From: an uncultured Rhodocyclaceae bacterium
GTDB lineage: Bacteria; Pseudomonadota; Gammaproteobacteria; Burkholderiales; Rhodocyclaceae
Assembly (NCBI GenBank): GCA_934271525.1
Contig: CAKQRL010000010.1
Location: 1-64,000, forward strand
Length of the DNA: 64,000 bases
Reading direction: 5' to 3'
The position numbers and the translations under genes are program-made. Below, one piece after another: positions 1-8,398 of this stretch. Below the pieces are notes generated by a model. That model was not told the origin of the DNA. It saw only the letters and a program-made list of their open reading frames with translations, and did no database searches. Within the stretch, counting starts at the first letter, position 1, and the number at the start of each line of letters is the position of its first letter.

Positions 1-2
1 TT

Positions 3-1094
3 GCTGGCGAATATTACACAATTATCAATCAAAATAAACGCCGCCAAAATCGTGATGAAGCCACACAAAATGCTTATTTCAACACCCTCAATGCTTTTTT
101 AGAAGCTGATTATCAGGTGAGTTTGTTAAGCAAAGAAACGCTGTCTGCCACGCCGCATTCTTCCAATTTTTTTTGGTTAAACGATCACCGTGCTTTGCAA
201 CATTATTTTTTGCAAAACAACACGCATGCCAGTTTCAAAGATACCCATATTTTTGACATCTCACATTTATTGAGTTTTGGTGTTTTTAAATTTGCATCGG
301 ATGGGCACATTCGCCACGCCATTTATAACGGTGGCAAATGGTTTTTTGCCACACCGCCGATGGACAACAGCAAGGTGATTGACAATATCGCTAGTTTTTA
401 CGCCTTTTCTCGCATTCAAAATGCCAATGCAAACCGAGCAACTTTTAAATTTATCCATTCGGAGATTACGCATTTTCCGTTTGGAATCAATGCACAAGGC
501 GGCAAATGCAACTATTTGATGCCCGGCACCATTTTCCCAAAACCGCCATGGAAAAAAACTTATGCCGTTTTTGCTGAGCAAAATAAAGACCGCAGCCTCA
601 ACGCCCAACATTTTGATAGTGAGGCTTGTTCGCTGTTTTTATTGAATAATTTTTTAACATGGCTCAAAACGGAAAATATTTACGACAACACGCAAATTGT
701 GATTGTTAGCGACCATCCGGGGTCAGATAGCGCCTTCAAAGTGCCGCCATTGCCGTTTGGCATATTTGGGCAAGATATTTTATTTTTATTCAAAGATTTT
801 GGCGCACGGGGCAAACTTCAAACCGATTCGCGCTTGATGGCAAATTTTGATGCGGCAACTATTTTTTGTGAAAATTTAAACAATTCTTGCCCGAATGTGT
901 TGCCGAATATCTTAAAAAATTACCCGAAAAACCGCGCCATTTTGCACGCGCGCCCGCGCGATACTTCAAAAAATCCCGATTCTCTTTGGAATATTTACCA
1001 CGCCTACCGCATTCAAGGTAATTTGTATGATAAAAATGCCTACACCGATGTGAGCCGCGAATACGCCACCGCAGGCGAATTTGCAAAAAAATAA
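3..1094 (+). CDS. Sulfatase-like (alkaline phosphatase superfamily) protein, 3' part only
   Basis: The reading frame is open from the left edge, so the gene starts outside the window; 363 codons are visible. Near the middle is IVIVSDHPGSDS, which resembles the metal-binding SDHG segment of sulfatases and LTA-synthase/phosphoethanolamine-transferase-like enzymes. A nearby FKVPPLPFGIFG stretch fits the region where these proteins close the active site. The expected N-terminal membrane helices and the catalytic Thr/Ser or Cys would lie upstream and cannot be seen. The likely role is in envelope or glycan modification, by family only. An inverted ccgtgg element follows directly and probably terminates it. 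The family call is moderate; the substrate is unknown. Confidence 0.55.
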   Translation, partial: AGEYYTIINQNKRRQNRDEATQNAYFNTLNAFLEADYQVSLLSKETLSATPHSSNFFWLNDHRALQHYFLQNNTHASFKDTHIFDISHLLSFGVFKFASDGHIRHAIYNGGKWFFATPPMDNSKVIDNIASFYAFSRIQNANANRATFKFIHSEITHFPFGINAQGGKCNYLMPGTIFPKPPWKKTYAVFAEQNKDRSLNAQHFDSEACSLFLLNNFLTWLKTENIYDNTQIVIVSDHPGSDSAFKVPPLPFGIFGQDILFLFKDFGARGKLQTDSRLMANFDAATIFCENLNNSCPNVLPNILKNYPKNRAILHARPRDTSKNPDSLWNIYHAYRIQGNLYDKNAYTDVSREYATAGEFAKK

Positions 1095-1095
1095 A

Positions 1096-1157
1096 AAAAT
1101 CCACGGTAAACAAAAACTTTTTTTCAAAAAAAATCAGCGTTGACCGTGGATTTTTTT
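1096..1157. terminator. Inverted ccgtgg element, probable terminator
   Basis: TCCACGGTAAAC and GTTGACCGTGGA face each other across an A/T-rich loop with T runs on the outer sides, directly after the sulfatase-like gene and ahead of pstS. Confidence 0.75.
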
Positions 1158-1160
1158 AAA

Positions 1161-1182
1161 TTTTACAAAGATTTTACAAAAT
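1161..1182 (+). promoter_or_regulatory. Candidate Pho box upstream of pstS
   Basis: Two direct repeats, TTTTACAAAGA and TTTTACAAAAT, lie exactly 11 bp apart about 65 bp before the pstS ATG. PhoB-type regulators bind tandem 11-bp direct repeats, and a phoB homologue lies downstream in the same cluster. The half-site differs from the E. coli CTGTCAT, so this is an inference from spacing and position. Confidence 0.5.
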
Positions 1183-1246
1183 CAACATTTTAATTTCACA
1201 CGATTTTTTTATATTGACCGCGTTTTCAACAAACAAAGGAATCAAT

Positions 1247-2074
1247 ATGAAAAAAACCATTGCCATTTTGAGTGGCGCATTGTTTTTAACTGCCAATGCT
1301 TTTGCCGAAGATATTTATCCCATCACGCGCGAAATGGGTTCTGGCACGCGCAGTGCTTTTGTGGAATTATTCAAAGTTCAAAAAGAAATTAAAAATAAAA
1401 AAGTGGATGCCATCACCCAAAAAGCAGAAATCACAAATTCCACAGGCGTGATGATCACCAGCATTCAAAATGATAAAAATGCCATCGGTTATATTTCGCT
1501 CGGCGCTTTAAATCATACGGTAAAAAGCGTTGCAATAGACGGTGTTTCAGCGAATATTAAAAATATTCAAAACGGCACATATAAAATTCAACGCCCTTTT
1601 TATGTTGTTACCAAAAAAGATAATCCGTTGATTAGTGATTTTTTGAATATTGCCATGCAATCCGCCGATATTATCCAAAAGGCAGGTTATATTCCAAATA
1701 ATAATCAAAAAACGGAATATAAAACTAAAAAACCAAGCGGAAAATTGGTTATTGCAGGTTCTAGTTCCGTCTCACCTTTAATGGAAAAATTGGTAGAATA
1801 TTACCGCTTAAAAAACCAGAATGCAGATATTGAAATCCAAACCTCTGATTCCACAATGGGAGCGAATTTGGTTGTGGATAATATTGCCGATATTGGAATG
1901 TTATCCAGAGATTTAAAACAAAGTGAAAAAGCAAAGGGTTTGAATCCAAAAATTTTAGCCACCGATGGTTTGGCAATTATTGTTCACAATGAAAACCCTG
2001 TGAATAATTTAAGCGCTGAAAATATTCGGGCAATATTTTTGGGTAATTTAAAACAATGGAATCAAATCAAATAA
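1247..2074 (+). CDS. pstS: Phosphate ABC transporter substrate-binding protein PstS (swapped-halves type)
   Basis: This is a periplasmic phosphate-binding protein of 275 aa with an N-terminal signal peptide (MKKTIAILSGALFLTANAFA). The start at 1247 follows an AAAGGA ribosome site. The two halves are in reversed order compared with E. coli PstS. The REMGSGTRSAF segment, usually in the second half, is at residues ~28-38. The phosphate-binding GSSSVSPLMEKL segment, usually at the mature N-terminus, lies near residue 170. The protein ends at LGNLKQWNQIK, just where an ordinary PstS would continue into its GSGTR segment. From memory, similarly ordered PstS proteins occur in Firmicutes. It is followed by pstC, pstA, pstB, phoB and phoR on the same strand. 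Confidence 0.88.
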   Translation: MKKTIAILSGALFLTANAFAEDIYPITREMGSGTRSAFVELFKVQKEIKNKKVDAITQKAEITNSTGVMITSIQNDKNAIGYISLGALNHTVKSVAIDGVSANIKNIQNGTYKIQRPFYVVTKKDNPLISDFLNIAMQSADIIQKAGYIPNNNQKTEYKTKKPSGKLVIAGSSSVSPLMEKLVEYYRLKNQNADIEIQTSDSTMGANLVVDNIADIGMLSRDLKQSEKAKGLNPKILATDGLAIIVHNENPVNNLSAENIRAIFLGNLKQWNQIK

Positions 2075-2103
2075 TTTTAAAAGTTAAAACAAGGATTTGC
2101 AAA

Positions 2104-2958
2104 ATGAAACAAATTTTCACGCAAGAAAATATTTTCAAATCCTTGTTTTTCTTATGCGCAATTATCAGCATTGTGGCTGTTTTAACCATTTGTTTATTTT
2201 TATTTTCAAATGCCATTCCAACATTATATAAAATTGGCTTAAAAGAATTTTTGTTTGGCAAAGAATGGTTGCCCATAGATTTAGAATTATTCGGTATTTT
2301 TCCGATGATTTTAGGAACATTTTATGTTAGCGCTTTTGCTTTAATTATCAGCGTGCCTGTTGGTTTATTATCCGCCATCTTTTTATCTGCTTTTTGCCCG
2401 AATTATTTTAAAAAAATATTAACGTTTACCGTGGAATTATTAAGTGCCATTCCATCTGTTGTTTATGGTTTTTTTGGCTTGGTTATTTTGGTGCCGTTTA
2501 TTAATAATACATTTAATGGCGGCGGAAAAAGTTTATTATCTGCGGCAATTATTTTAAGCATTATGATTTTGCCAACCATTATTTTGGTGTCCAAATCCGC
2601 ACTTGATGCGGTGCCAAAATCTTATACCGAAGCGGCATTGGCTTTGGGTATCTCGCCTGAGCGCAGCGTCTTTTTTATCCAACTCAAAGCGGCAAAATCA
2701 GGCATTTTGGCAAGCGTGATTTTGGGGCTAGGGCGCGCCATTGGCGAGGCAATGGCTGTGATTATGGTCGCTGGCAACCAAGTGCAAATTCCGCATTCTC
2801 TCTTGGATGGTGTGCGCACTTTGAGCACCAACATTGTGTTGGAAATGGGCTACGCGCAAGACTTGCACCGCGAAGCCTTGATTGCCAACGCGGCGGTGTT
2901 GTTTGTGTTTATTTTGCTTATCAACTTTTCTTTTAAATGGATCACAATCAAAAAATGA
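2104..2958 (+). CDS. pstC: Phosphate ABC transporter permease PstC
   Basis: This is an inner-membrane permease of 284 aa that pairs with PstA to form the phosphate channel. The ATG at 2104 is preceded by AAGGA about 10 bases away; the open frame further upstream overlaps pstS and is less likely. There are six hydrophobic stretches. The coupling-loop region ALALGISPERSVFFIQLKAA and the binding-protein-dependent transport signature with GRAIGEAMAVIMVAGN near residues 210-230 are typical of PstC. The stop overlaps the pstA start as ATGA, indicating translational coupling. Confidence 0.92.
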   Translation: MKQIFTQENIFKSLFFLCAIISIVAVLTICLFLFSNAIPTLYKIGLKEFLFGKEWLPIDLELFGIFPMILGTFYVSAFALIISVPVGLLSAIFLSAFCPNYFKKILTFTVELLSAIPSVVYGFFGLVILVPFINNTFNGGGKSLLSAAIILSIMILPTIILVSKSALDAVPKSYTEAALALGISPERSVFFIQLKAAKSGILASVILGLGRAIGEAMAVIMVAGNQVQIPHSLLDGVRTLSTNIVLEMGYAQDLHREALIANAAVLFVFILLINFSFKWITIKK

Positions 2959-3914
2959 ACCAAAATAATATGCGCAAAAGCACGCGCAAATATTTAAAAA
3001 AGCGCTTGCAAAAACAATACAAAAGAAGAAAATCTTTTGGCTTGTTGTTGTATAAAAATATTAAACGGAATTTATCGCAATATTTTCAATCAATTTTTGA
3101 AAAAGATGCGCTCTCTATTATTTTATTTTTTACCATTCGTTTGGGGATTATTCTTGTTGTTTTGGCATTTTTAACTATTTTTAGTTTTATTTTTATTCGT
3201 GGTTTTCATTATATTACGCCGAGCCTTTTTGCTTGGGAATATAATTCTGAAAATGTTTCTATGATGCCCGCCATTATCAACACCTTATTTTTAATTGTTT
3301 GTGCTTTGTGTTTTTCTATTCCTATTGCTATTTTTGGTGCAGTGTTTTTAAATGAATACCCGCATAAAAACAATTATTTTATCGCAAGCATCACACTTGC
3401 CACGGAAACACTTGCTGGTATTCCAAGCATTGTTTATGGCTTATTCGGTTATTTGGCTTTTGTTTTGTATTTTCAAATGGGGTTGAGTTTTTTATCTGGC
3501 GCCTTAACTTTAAGTATTATGATTTTGCCTTTGATATTTAAAACCGCCCAAGAATCTTTAAAAGCAGTTGATAAAAGTTTAAGAGAAGCTTCTTTTGCTT
3601 TGGGTGCTGGCAAATTACGCACCATTTTTGCCGTGGTGTTGCCTGCTAGCGCCCCCGGCATTTTGGCAGGTGTTATTTTGGGCATCGGCAAAATTGTGGG
3701 CGAATCGGCGGCATTGCTTTATACCGCCGGCAATATTGCCAAAATTGCCGGCTTATTTGATTCGGGCAGAACATTGAGCGTGCATATGTATGAAATATCA
3801 CGCGAAGGGCTACATATTAATGAAGCTTATTCTACCGCAATGGTTTTAATTTTGATTGTGTTGGTAATTAATATTACCGCACATTATATTTCAAACAAAA
3901 TTACAAGGGTGTAA
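2955..3914 (+). CDS. pstA: Phosphate ABC transporter permease PstA
   Basis: This is the second inner-membrane permease of the phosphate importer, about 319 aa. The chosen start (2955) gives an ATGA overlap with pstC; an ATG at 2937 is also in frame. The N-terminal ~30 residues are very basic (KSTRKYLKKRLQKQYKRRK) and lie before the first membrane segment. The EAA-type coupling loop (REASFALGAGKLRTIFAVVLP) and GIGKIVGESAALLYTAGN identify the family. Four bases separate it from pstB. Confidence 0.92.
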   Translation: MNQNNMRKSTRKYLKKRLQKQYKRRKSFGLLLYKNIKRNLSQYFQSIFEKDALSIILFFTIRLGIILVVLAFLTIFSFIFIRGFHYITPSLFAWEYNSENVSMMPAIINTLFLIVCALCFSIPIAIFGAVFLNEYPHKNNYFIASITLATETLAGIPSIVYGLFGYLAFVLYFQMGLSFLSGALTLSIMILPLIFKTAQESLKAVDKSLREASFALGAGKLRTIFAVVLPASAPGILAGVILGIGKIVGESAALLYTAGNIAKIAGLFDSGRTLSVHMYEISREGLHINEAYSTAMVLILIVLVINITAHYISNKITRV

Positions 3915-3918
3915 AAAA

Positions 3919-4671
3919 ATGCAAAATATTTTCCAAATTGAAAATATGGATTTGTATTATGGCGATTTTCAAGCTTTAAAAAATATCAATATTTCAATTC
4001 AAAAAAATGAAGTGGTTGCCTTTATTGGCCCTAGCGGTTGTGGTAAATCAACTTTTTTAAAAAGTTTAAATAGAATGAATGATTTGGTAGATAATTGCAC
4101 AATTAAAGGAAAAATTCTTTTTCACGGGGAAAATATTTACAAAAATTATAATATCAATTTGTTGCGCAAAAAGGTTGGAATGGTGTTTCAAAAACCGAAT
4201 CCTTTCCCTATGAGCATTTATGATAATTTGGTTTTTGGCCCCAAAACACACGGCATCAAACAAAAAGAATTGTTAAATGAAATTGTGGAAAACTCTTTAA
4301 AAAATGTTGGTTTGTGGAAGGATTTAAAAGACCGTTTAAAAGATAGCGCACTTGATTTAAGCGGCGGGCAGCAACAGCGTTTGTGCATTGCAAGGGCTTT
4401 GAGCATTCAGCCCGAAGTGTTGTTGATGGATGAACCCACTTCGGCACTTGACCCCATTTCTACCTTGCAAATTGAAAAACTCATTGCGGAATTAAAGCGC
4501 GATTACACGATTATTATCGTCACCCACAATATGCAACAAGCGAATCGTGTATCAGATAAAACCGCTTTCTTTTTATTAGGAGAGATGATTGAATTTGACA
4601 ACACCCATGATATTTTTGAAAACCCAAAAGATAAAAAAACAAAAGATTATATTCAAGGGCGTTTTGGTTAG
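3919..4671 (+). CDS. pstB: Phosphate ABC transporter ATP-binding protein PstB
   Basis: This is the cytoplasmic ATPase of the phosphate importer, 250 aa, the normal length. Walker A is GPSGCGKST (residues 37-45), the ABC signature is LSGGQQQR (147-154) and Walker B is VLLMDE (167-172), followed by PTSALDP. The H-loop is VTHNMQQA. The tandem with pstSCA ahead and phoBR behind makes the assignment secure. Confidence 0.96.
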   Translation: MQNIFQIENMDLYYGDFQALKNINISIQKNEVVAFIGPSGCGKSTFLKSLNRMNDLVDNCTIKGKILFHGENIYKNYNINLLRKKVGMVFQKPNPFPMSIYDNLVFGPKTHGIKQKELLNEIVENSLKNVGLWKDLKDRLKDSALDLSGGQQQRLCIARALSIQPEVLLMDEPTSALDPISTLQIEKLIAELKRDYTIIIVTHNMQQANRVSDKTAFFLLGEMIEFDNTHDIFENPKDKKTKDYIQGRFG

Positions 4672-4705
4672 TTATAATAAAACTTTCAAAAAAGGAAGCA
4701 TAAAA

Positions 4706-5377
4706 ATGATTTTTGTTTTGGAAGATGATACTTCAATTTTGGAGCTAATTTTGTATGCTTTAAAATCGCAAAATATCAAAGCAACGGGCTTTTCAAATGT
4801 TGAAAATTTTAAATGCGCACTTGAAAAAGAACCGCTGCCAAAACTTTTGATTTTGGATATTATGTTGGGTGCAGATAATGGTTTTCAAATTTTAAAATCT
4901 ATCAAAGAAAACAACAAAACAAAAAATATTAGCGTTTTAATATTAACTGCTTTGGGCAGTGAATATGAAAAGGTCAAAGGTTTTGATTTAGGTGCTGATG
5001 ATTATATGACAAAACCATTTGGCGTGATGGAATTATTAGCCCGCGTGCGCGCAATTTTAAGACGCTTGCCGCAGAATAATGAAAATTTAGAATATCAAGG
5101 CTTAATATTTTCAGAAAATTCTCATTCGGTTAAAATCAACAATGAAACTATTAATTTAACCTTAAAAGAATTTGAATTATTAGGTTTTTTATTAAAAAAC
5201 AAACACCGTGCTTTTAACCGCGACACTTTGTTGGCGCATTTGTGGGACTATTCCGCCAATGCCGAAACCCGCACCATTGATGCCCACATTAAAAGCCTGC
5301 GCAAAAAATTAGGCGCTTGGGGCATTGCCCACATTGAAACTATTCGCGGTTTGGGTTACAAAATTAAAACGGAGTAA
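4706..5377 (+). CDS. phoB: Phosphate regulon response regulator PhoB
   Basis: This is an OmpR/PhoB-class two-component response regulator of 223 aa. The receiver domain has acidic residues E6-D8, the phospho-acceptor D51 (LLILDIMLG), T81 and K103 (MTKPFG). The C-terminal winged helix contains FELLGFLLKN and ends with the GLGYKIK signature. The start at 4706 is preceded by AAGGAA. An upstream open extension overlaps pstB and lacks family similarity. It sits between pstB and phoR, and is expected to bind the candidate Pho box before pstS. Confidence 0.9.
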   Translation: MIFVLEDDTSILELILYALKSQNIKATGFSNVENFKCALEKEPLPKLLILDIMLGADNGFQILKSIKENNKTKNISVLILTALGSEYEKVKGFDLGADDYMTKPFGVMELLARVRAILRRLPQNNENLEYQGLIFSENSHSVKINNETINLTLKEFELLGFLLKNKHRAFNRDTLLAHLWDYSANAETRTIDAHIKSLRKKLGAWGIAHIETIRGLGYKIKTE

Positions 5378-5382
5378 ATCAA

Positions 5383-7005
5383 ATGCAAAAAAAGATTTTC
5401 TTCAATATTTTTTCTTTGTGCATTGTGGTTAGCATTGCCATTAATGTGGTGCTATTGATGAGCGCTAAAACGTGGTTAAATAACACGGCTTTGGAAGAAT
5501 TAGAACGCCATGCGCAGGTGATTGCGCTAGATTTAAAAGATTTGATTCCAAAAATTCCACACAATTACCCTTACCGCACAACGATTATTGATTTAAATGG
5601 CACGGTATTGTTTGATAACAATGCCGATATTGATTATTTGGATAACCATTTAAGCCGCGAAGAAATAAAAAATGCCTTAAAAAATAAAAATGGGCACGCC
5701 ATTCGTTATTCAGAATCCTTAAAAACGGATTTTTTGTATTATGCCATTGTTATTCAAAATGAAGGCAAACCAATTATTTTAAGAACAGCGATAATGTTAA
5801 AAAATTTGAATCATATTTTTTTAACATTTTTTCCGTATATTATTTTTGAAACCTTGGTAATTTTGTTTTTGTGCTATTGGGTTGCAAAATTCCTCACATT
5901 CAAAATTGTGGAACCTTTAAAAGATAATACAATTGAGAATATTTTAAAATCATCACCTTATCCCGAATTGTATCCTTTTATTCAAACCATCCGTAACGAT
6001 AGAAAAATTATTAAAAATCAAATCAATAATTTAAAACAAAAGCAAAACCAACTTTTGATGCTCACCCAAAATATGAGCGATGGTTTTGTTTTGTTGAATA
6101 AATCGGGAAAAGTGTTGTTATTAAATGATGAAGCAAAAAAATATTTTCATAATTTTGATGAAAATAATTCCATTCTTTCCTATTTTGATTTTTATAAAAA
6201 CGAACATCAAAAGGAATCGCAGCGGGAAATTTTGGAAATAGAAAATGAATCCATAGAAGCCATTTTTTGCCCAATATTTGTGCGCCAAAAATTCAAAGGT
6301 TTGGTGGTGATTTTGCGCAATATTTCAGATGAAATCAAAGCCCAAAAATTGCGCCGAGAATTCAGCGCCAACGTCACACACGAATTAAAAACACCCTTAA
6401 CAAGCATTTTGGCAAGTGCTGAGATGATTCATCATAATATGGTGCAGGCGGAAGATTTTCCTCATTTTTTTGCCAAAATTGAAAATGAAGCGCAGCATTT
6501 GCTCAATATGATTAACGATATTTTAAAACTCTCTTTTATGGATGAAAATCAAATCATCCAAAAAAGCGAAGTGAATTTAAAAAGTATTGTTGAAAATGTT
6601 ATCAATCGTTTAAATATTATTGCCGAACAAAATAATATAACCATCCAAAAAGATTTAAAAGATTTTCAAATATTCGGCAATCAAGAATTGTTAGAAAATC
6701 TTTTTTATAATTTAATTGACAACGCCATTCGTTATAATCAAAAAAACGGCACGGTTGATATTCAATTGTTTGAAAATGAACATCATATTATTTTTTCCGT
6801 GAAAGATAATGGAATTGGCATTGCGCCGAACTTGCAAGAGCGCATTTTTGAGCGTTTTTTCCGCGTGGAAAAAAGCAAAGGCGGCACCGGGCTAGGGCTT
6901 GCCATTGCCAAAGCGGTAGCCGCGCGCCACAACGCTTTTATTGCTGTGGAAAGTAGCGATTTGGGTTCTACTTTTTCGGTTTATTTTCCTAAAAAAGCGC
7001 GTTAA
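5383..7005 (+). CDS. phoR: Phosphate regulon sensor histidine kinase PhoR
   Basis: This is a membrane-bound histidine kinase of 540 aa, the partner of PhoB five bases upstream. It has transmembrane segments around residues 5-28 and 146-170 with an extracytoplasmic loop between them. This is larger than in E. coli PhoR and resembles the longer Gram-positive/PhoR-ResE layout. A PAS-like region follows (~235-320), then the H-box FSANVTHELKTPLTS with H333, and the N, G1 and G2 boxes (NLIDNAIRYN, DNGIGI, GGTGLGLAI). It closes the pst-pho operon. Confidence 0.88.
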   Translation: MQKKIFFNIFSLCIVVSIAINVVLLMSAKTWLNNTALEELERHAQVIALDLKDLIPKIPHNYPYRTTIIDLNGTVLFDNNADIDYLDNHLSREEIKNALKNKNGHAIRYSESLKTDFLYYAIVIQNEGKPIILRTAIMLKNLNHIFLTFFPYIIFETLVILFLCYWVAKFLTFKIVEPLKDNTIENILKSSPYPELYPFIQTIRNDRKIIKNQINNLKQKQNQLLMLTQNMSDGFVLLNKSGKVLLLNDEAKKYFHNFDENNSILSYFDFYKNEHQKESQREILEIENESIEAIFCPIFVRQKFKGLVVILRNISDEIKAQKLRREFSANVTHELKTPLTSILASAEMIHHNMVQAEDFPHFFAKIENEAQHLLNMINDILKLSFMDENQIIQKSEVNLKSIVENVINRLNIIAEQNNITIQKDLKDFQIFGNQELLENLFYNLIDNAIRYNQKNGTVDIQLFENEHHIIFSVKDNGIGIAPNLQERIFERFFRVEKSKGGTGLGLAIAKAVAARHNAFIAVESSDLGSTFSVYFPKKAR

Positions 7006-7042
7006 TTTTTTTCTAAACCATTGATTTTCAAAAAAATATTTT

Positions 7043-7057
7043 GTTTACCGTGGAAAA
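7043..7057 (+). repeat. Single ccgtgg element
   Basis: GTTTACCGTGGAAAAA lies 40 bp after phoR with no facing partner. It may mark the end of the pst-pho operon. Confidence 0.6.
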
Positions 7058-7063
7058 ACACGC

Positions 7064-7084
7064 ATTGTAATTTTGCGTTACAAT
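7064..7084 (+). promoter_or_regulatory. Dyad upstream of sstT
   Basis: ATTGTAA and TTACAAT form a perfect 7-bp inverted repeat with a 7-bp spacer, ending 26 bp before the sstT start. It may be an operator overlapping the promoter (TACAAT could be a -10). The regulator is unknown. Confidence 0.3.
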
Positions 7085-7109
7085 TTGCGTTTTTTCGCAG
7101 GGCAAAAAA

Positions 7110-8327
7110 ATGTTAACAAAAATCTACCGCACCTACGCCGACACGAATTTGATTTTGGAAATCTGCATCGGCATTGTTTTGGGCATTTTGTTGGGCGCTT
7201 TTTACGCCGAAGGTGCGCAAAGCATTAGCTTTTTGGGAGACGTTTTTGTCGGTGCTTTAAAAGCCATTGCGCCGATTTTGGTTTTTATTTTGGTTTTAAC
7301 CAGCATTTGCACCAAAGATTTTGGCAAACACGGCAAGCAATTTCAAAAAGTGTTGTTGCTTTATTTGGTGGGCACGTTTTTGGCAGCGCTTTCCGCCGTG
7401 GTTGCAAGTTTTTGGTTTCAATTGGATTTGGTTTTAAACGTTACGCAGGCGAATGCTTCTTCGCCTGAAAATATTGTTGCCGTTTTCAAAACCTTGATGA
7501 AAAACATTGTGGATAACCCCATTCACGCCTTGTCCAGCGGCAATTATTTGGGCATTTTAACTTGGGCAATTGCTTTTGGTGTGGCGCTTAAACATTGCAA
7601 TGCGCACGCCAAGGAAATTTTTTTGGATATGAATGCGGCGGTGTTGAAAATCGTGCGTTTTATCGTCAAACTTGCGCCCTTTGGGATTTTTGCCTTGGTT
7701 GCCAATTCGGTTGCTGAAACAGGTGCGGGTGGTTTGATTAGCTACGCGCGCTTGCTGGTTGTTTTGGTGGCAACAATGCTTTTTGTGGCTTTTGTGGTCA
7801 ATGCCGTTATTGTGTTTTTAGCAACGCGCAAAAACCCGTTTCCGCTTATTTTTATTTGCATCAAACACAGCGCCATTTTTGCTTTTTTCACGCGCTCATC
7901 GGCTGCCAACATTCCTGTGAATTTGGCGCTTTGCGAAAAACTTGGCATTGAAGAAGATTTTTATAGCGTCTCCATTCCCTTGGGCGCAACCATCAATATG
8001 GCGGGCGCTGCTGTGACCATTGCAATGTTGAGCTTGGCGGCGGCGCACACGGTGGGCATTGAAGTTACATTCTGGCAAGCCTTATTTTTAAGCATTATTG
8101 CCACATTCGGCGCTTGCGGCGCAAGCGGTGTGGCGGGCGGCTCACTGCTTTTGATTCCGCTTGCGTGCTCGCTTTTTCAAATGGATTACGACATTGCGAT
8201 GCAGGTTGTTGCCGTTGGTTTTATCATCGGGGTCATTCAAGACAGTGTGGAGACCGCACTCAACAGTTCAACCGATGTTCTTTTCACCGCCGCTTGCTCC
8301 AAAAAAGAATTGAATTTGAATATTTAA
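7110..8327 (+). CDS. sstT: Serine/threonine:Na+ symporter SstT
   Basis: This is an inner-membrane sodium-coupled amino acid importer of the dicarboxylate/amino acid:cation symporter (DAACS) family, 405 aa, close to the usual length. Characteristic stretches are FVGALKAIAPILVFILVLTS, FFTRSSAANIPVNLALCEKL and SVSIPLGATINMAGAA. The end is QVVAVGFIIGVIQDS followed by ETALNSSTDVLFTAA. These match SstT much better than GltP or DctA. It stands alone between two ccgtgg elements. Confidence 0.9.
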   Translation: MLTKIYRTYADTNLILEICIGIVLGILLGAFYAEGAQSISFLGDVFVGALKAIAPILVFILVLTSICTKDFGKHGKQFQKVLLLYLVGTFLAALSAVVASFWFQLDLVLNVTQANASSPENIVAVFKTLMKNIVDNPIHALSSGNYLGILTWAIAFGVALKHCNAHAKEIFLDMNAAVLKIVRFIVKLAPFGIFALVANSVAETGAGGLISYARLLVVLVATMLFVAFVVNAVIVFLATRKNPFPLIFICIKHSAIFAFFTRSSAANIPVNLALCEKLGIEEDFYSVSIPLGATINMAGAAVTIAMLSLAAAHTVGIEVTFWQALFLSIIATFGACGASGVAGGSLLLIPLACSLFQMDYDIAMQVVAVGFIIGVIQDSVETALNSSTDVLFTAACSKKELNLNI

Positions 8328-8332
8328 GAAAA

Positions 8333-8390
8333 AAATCCACGGTAAACACATTTTTTTTTGAAAAAAATAGTTTGTTTACCGTGGATTTTA
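8333..8390. terminator. Inverted ccgtgg element, probable terminator
   Basis: TCCACGGTAAAC faces GTTTACCGTGGA across a T/A loop directly after sstT; the right arm ends 9 bp before the next start codon. Confidence 0.75.
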
Positions 8391-8398
8391 TTTAAAAA

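Noticed and set aside
2056..2103. Upstream ATG for pstC at 2056
   Set aside because: It overlaps the end of pstS and adds no family similarity; AAGGA precedes the ATG at 2104.
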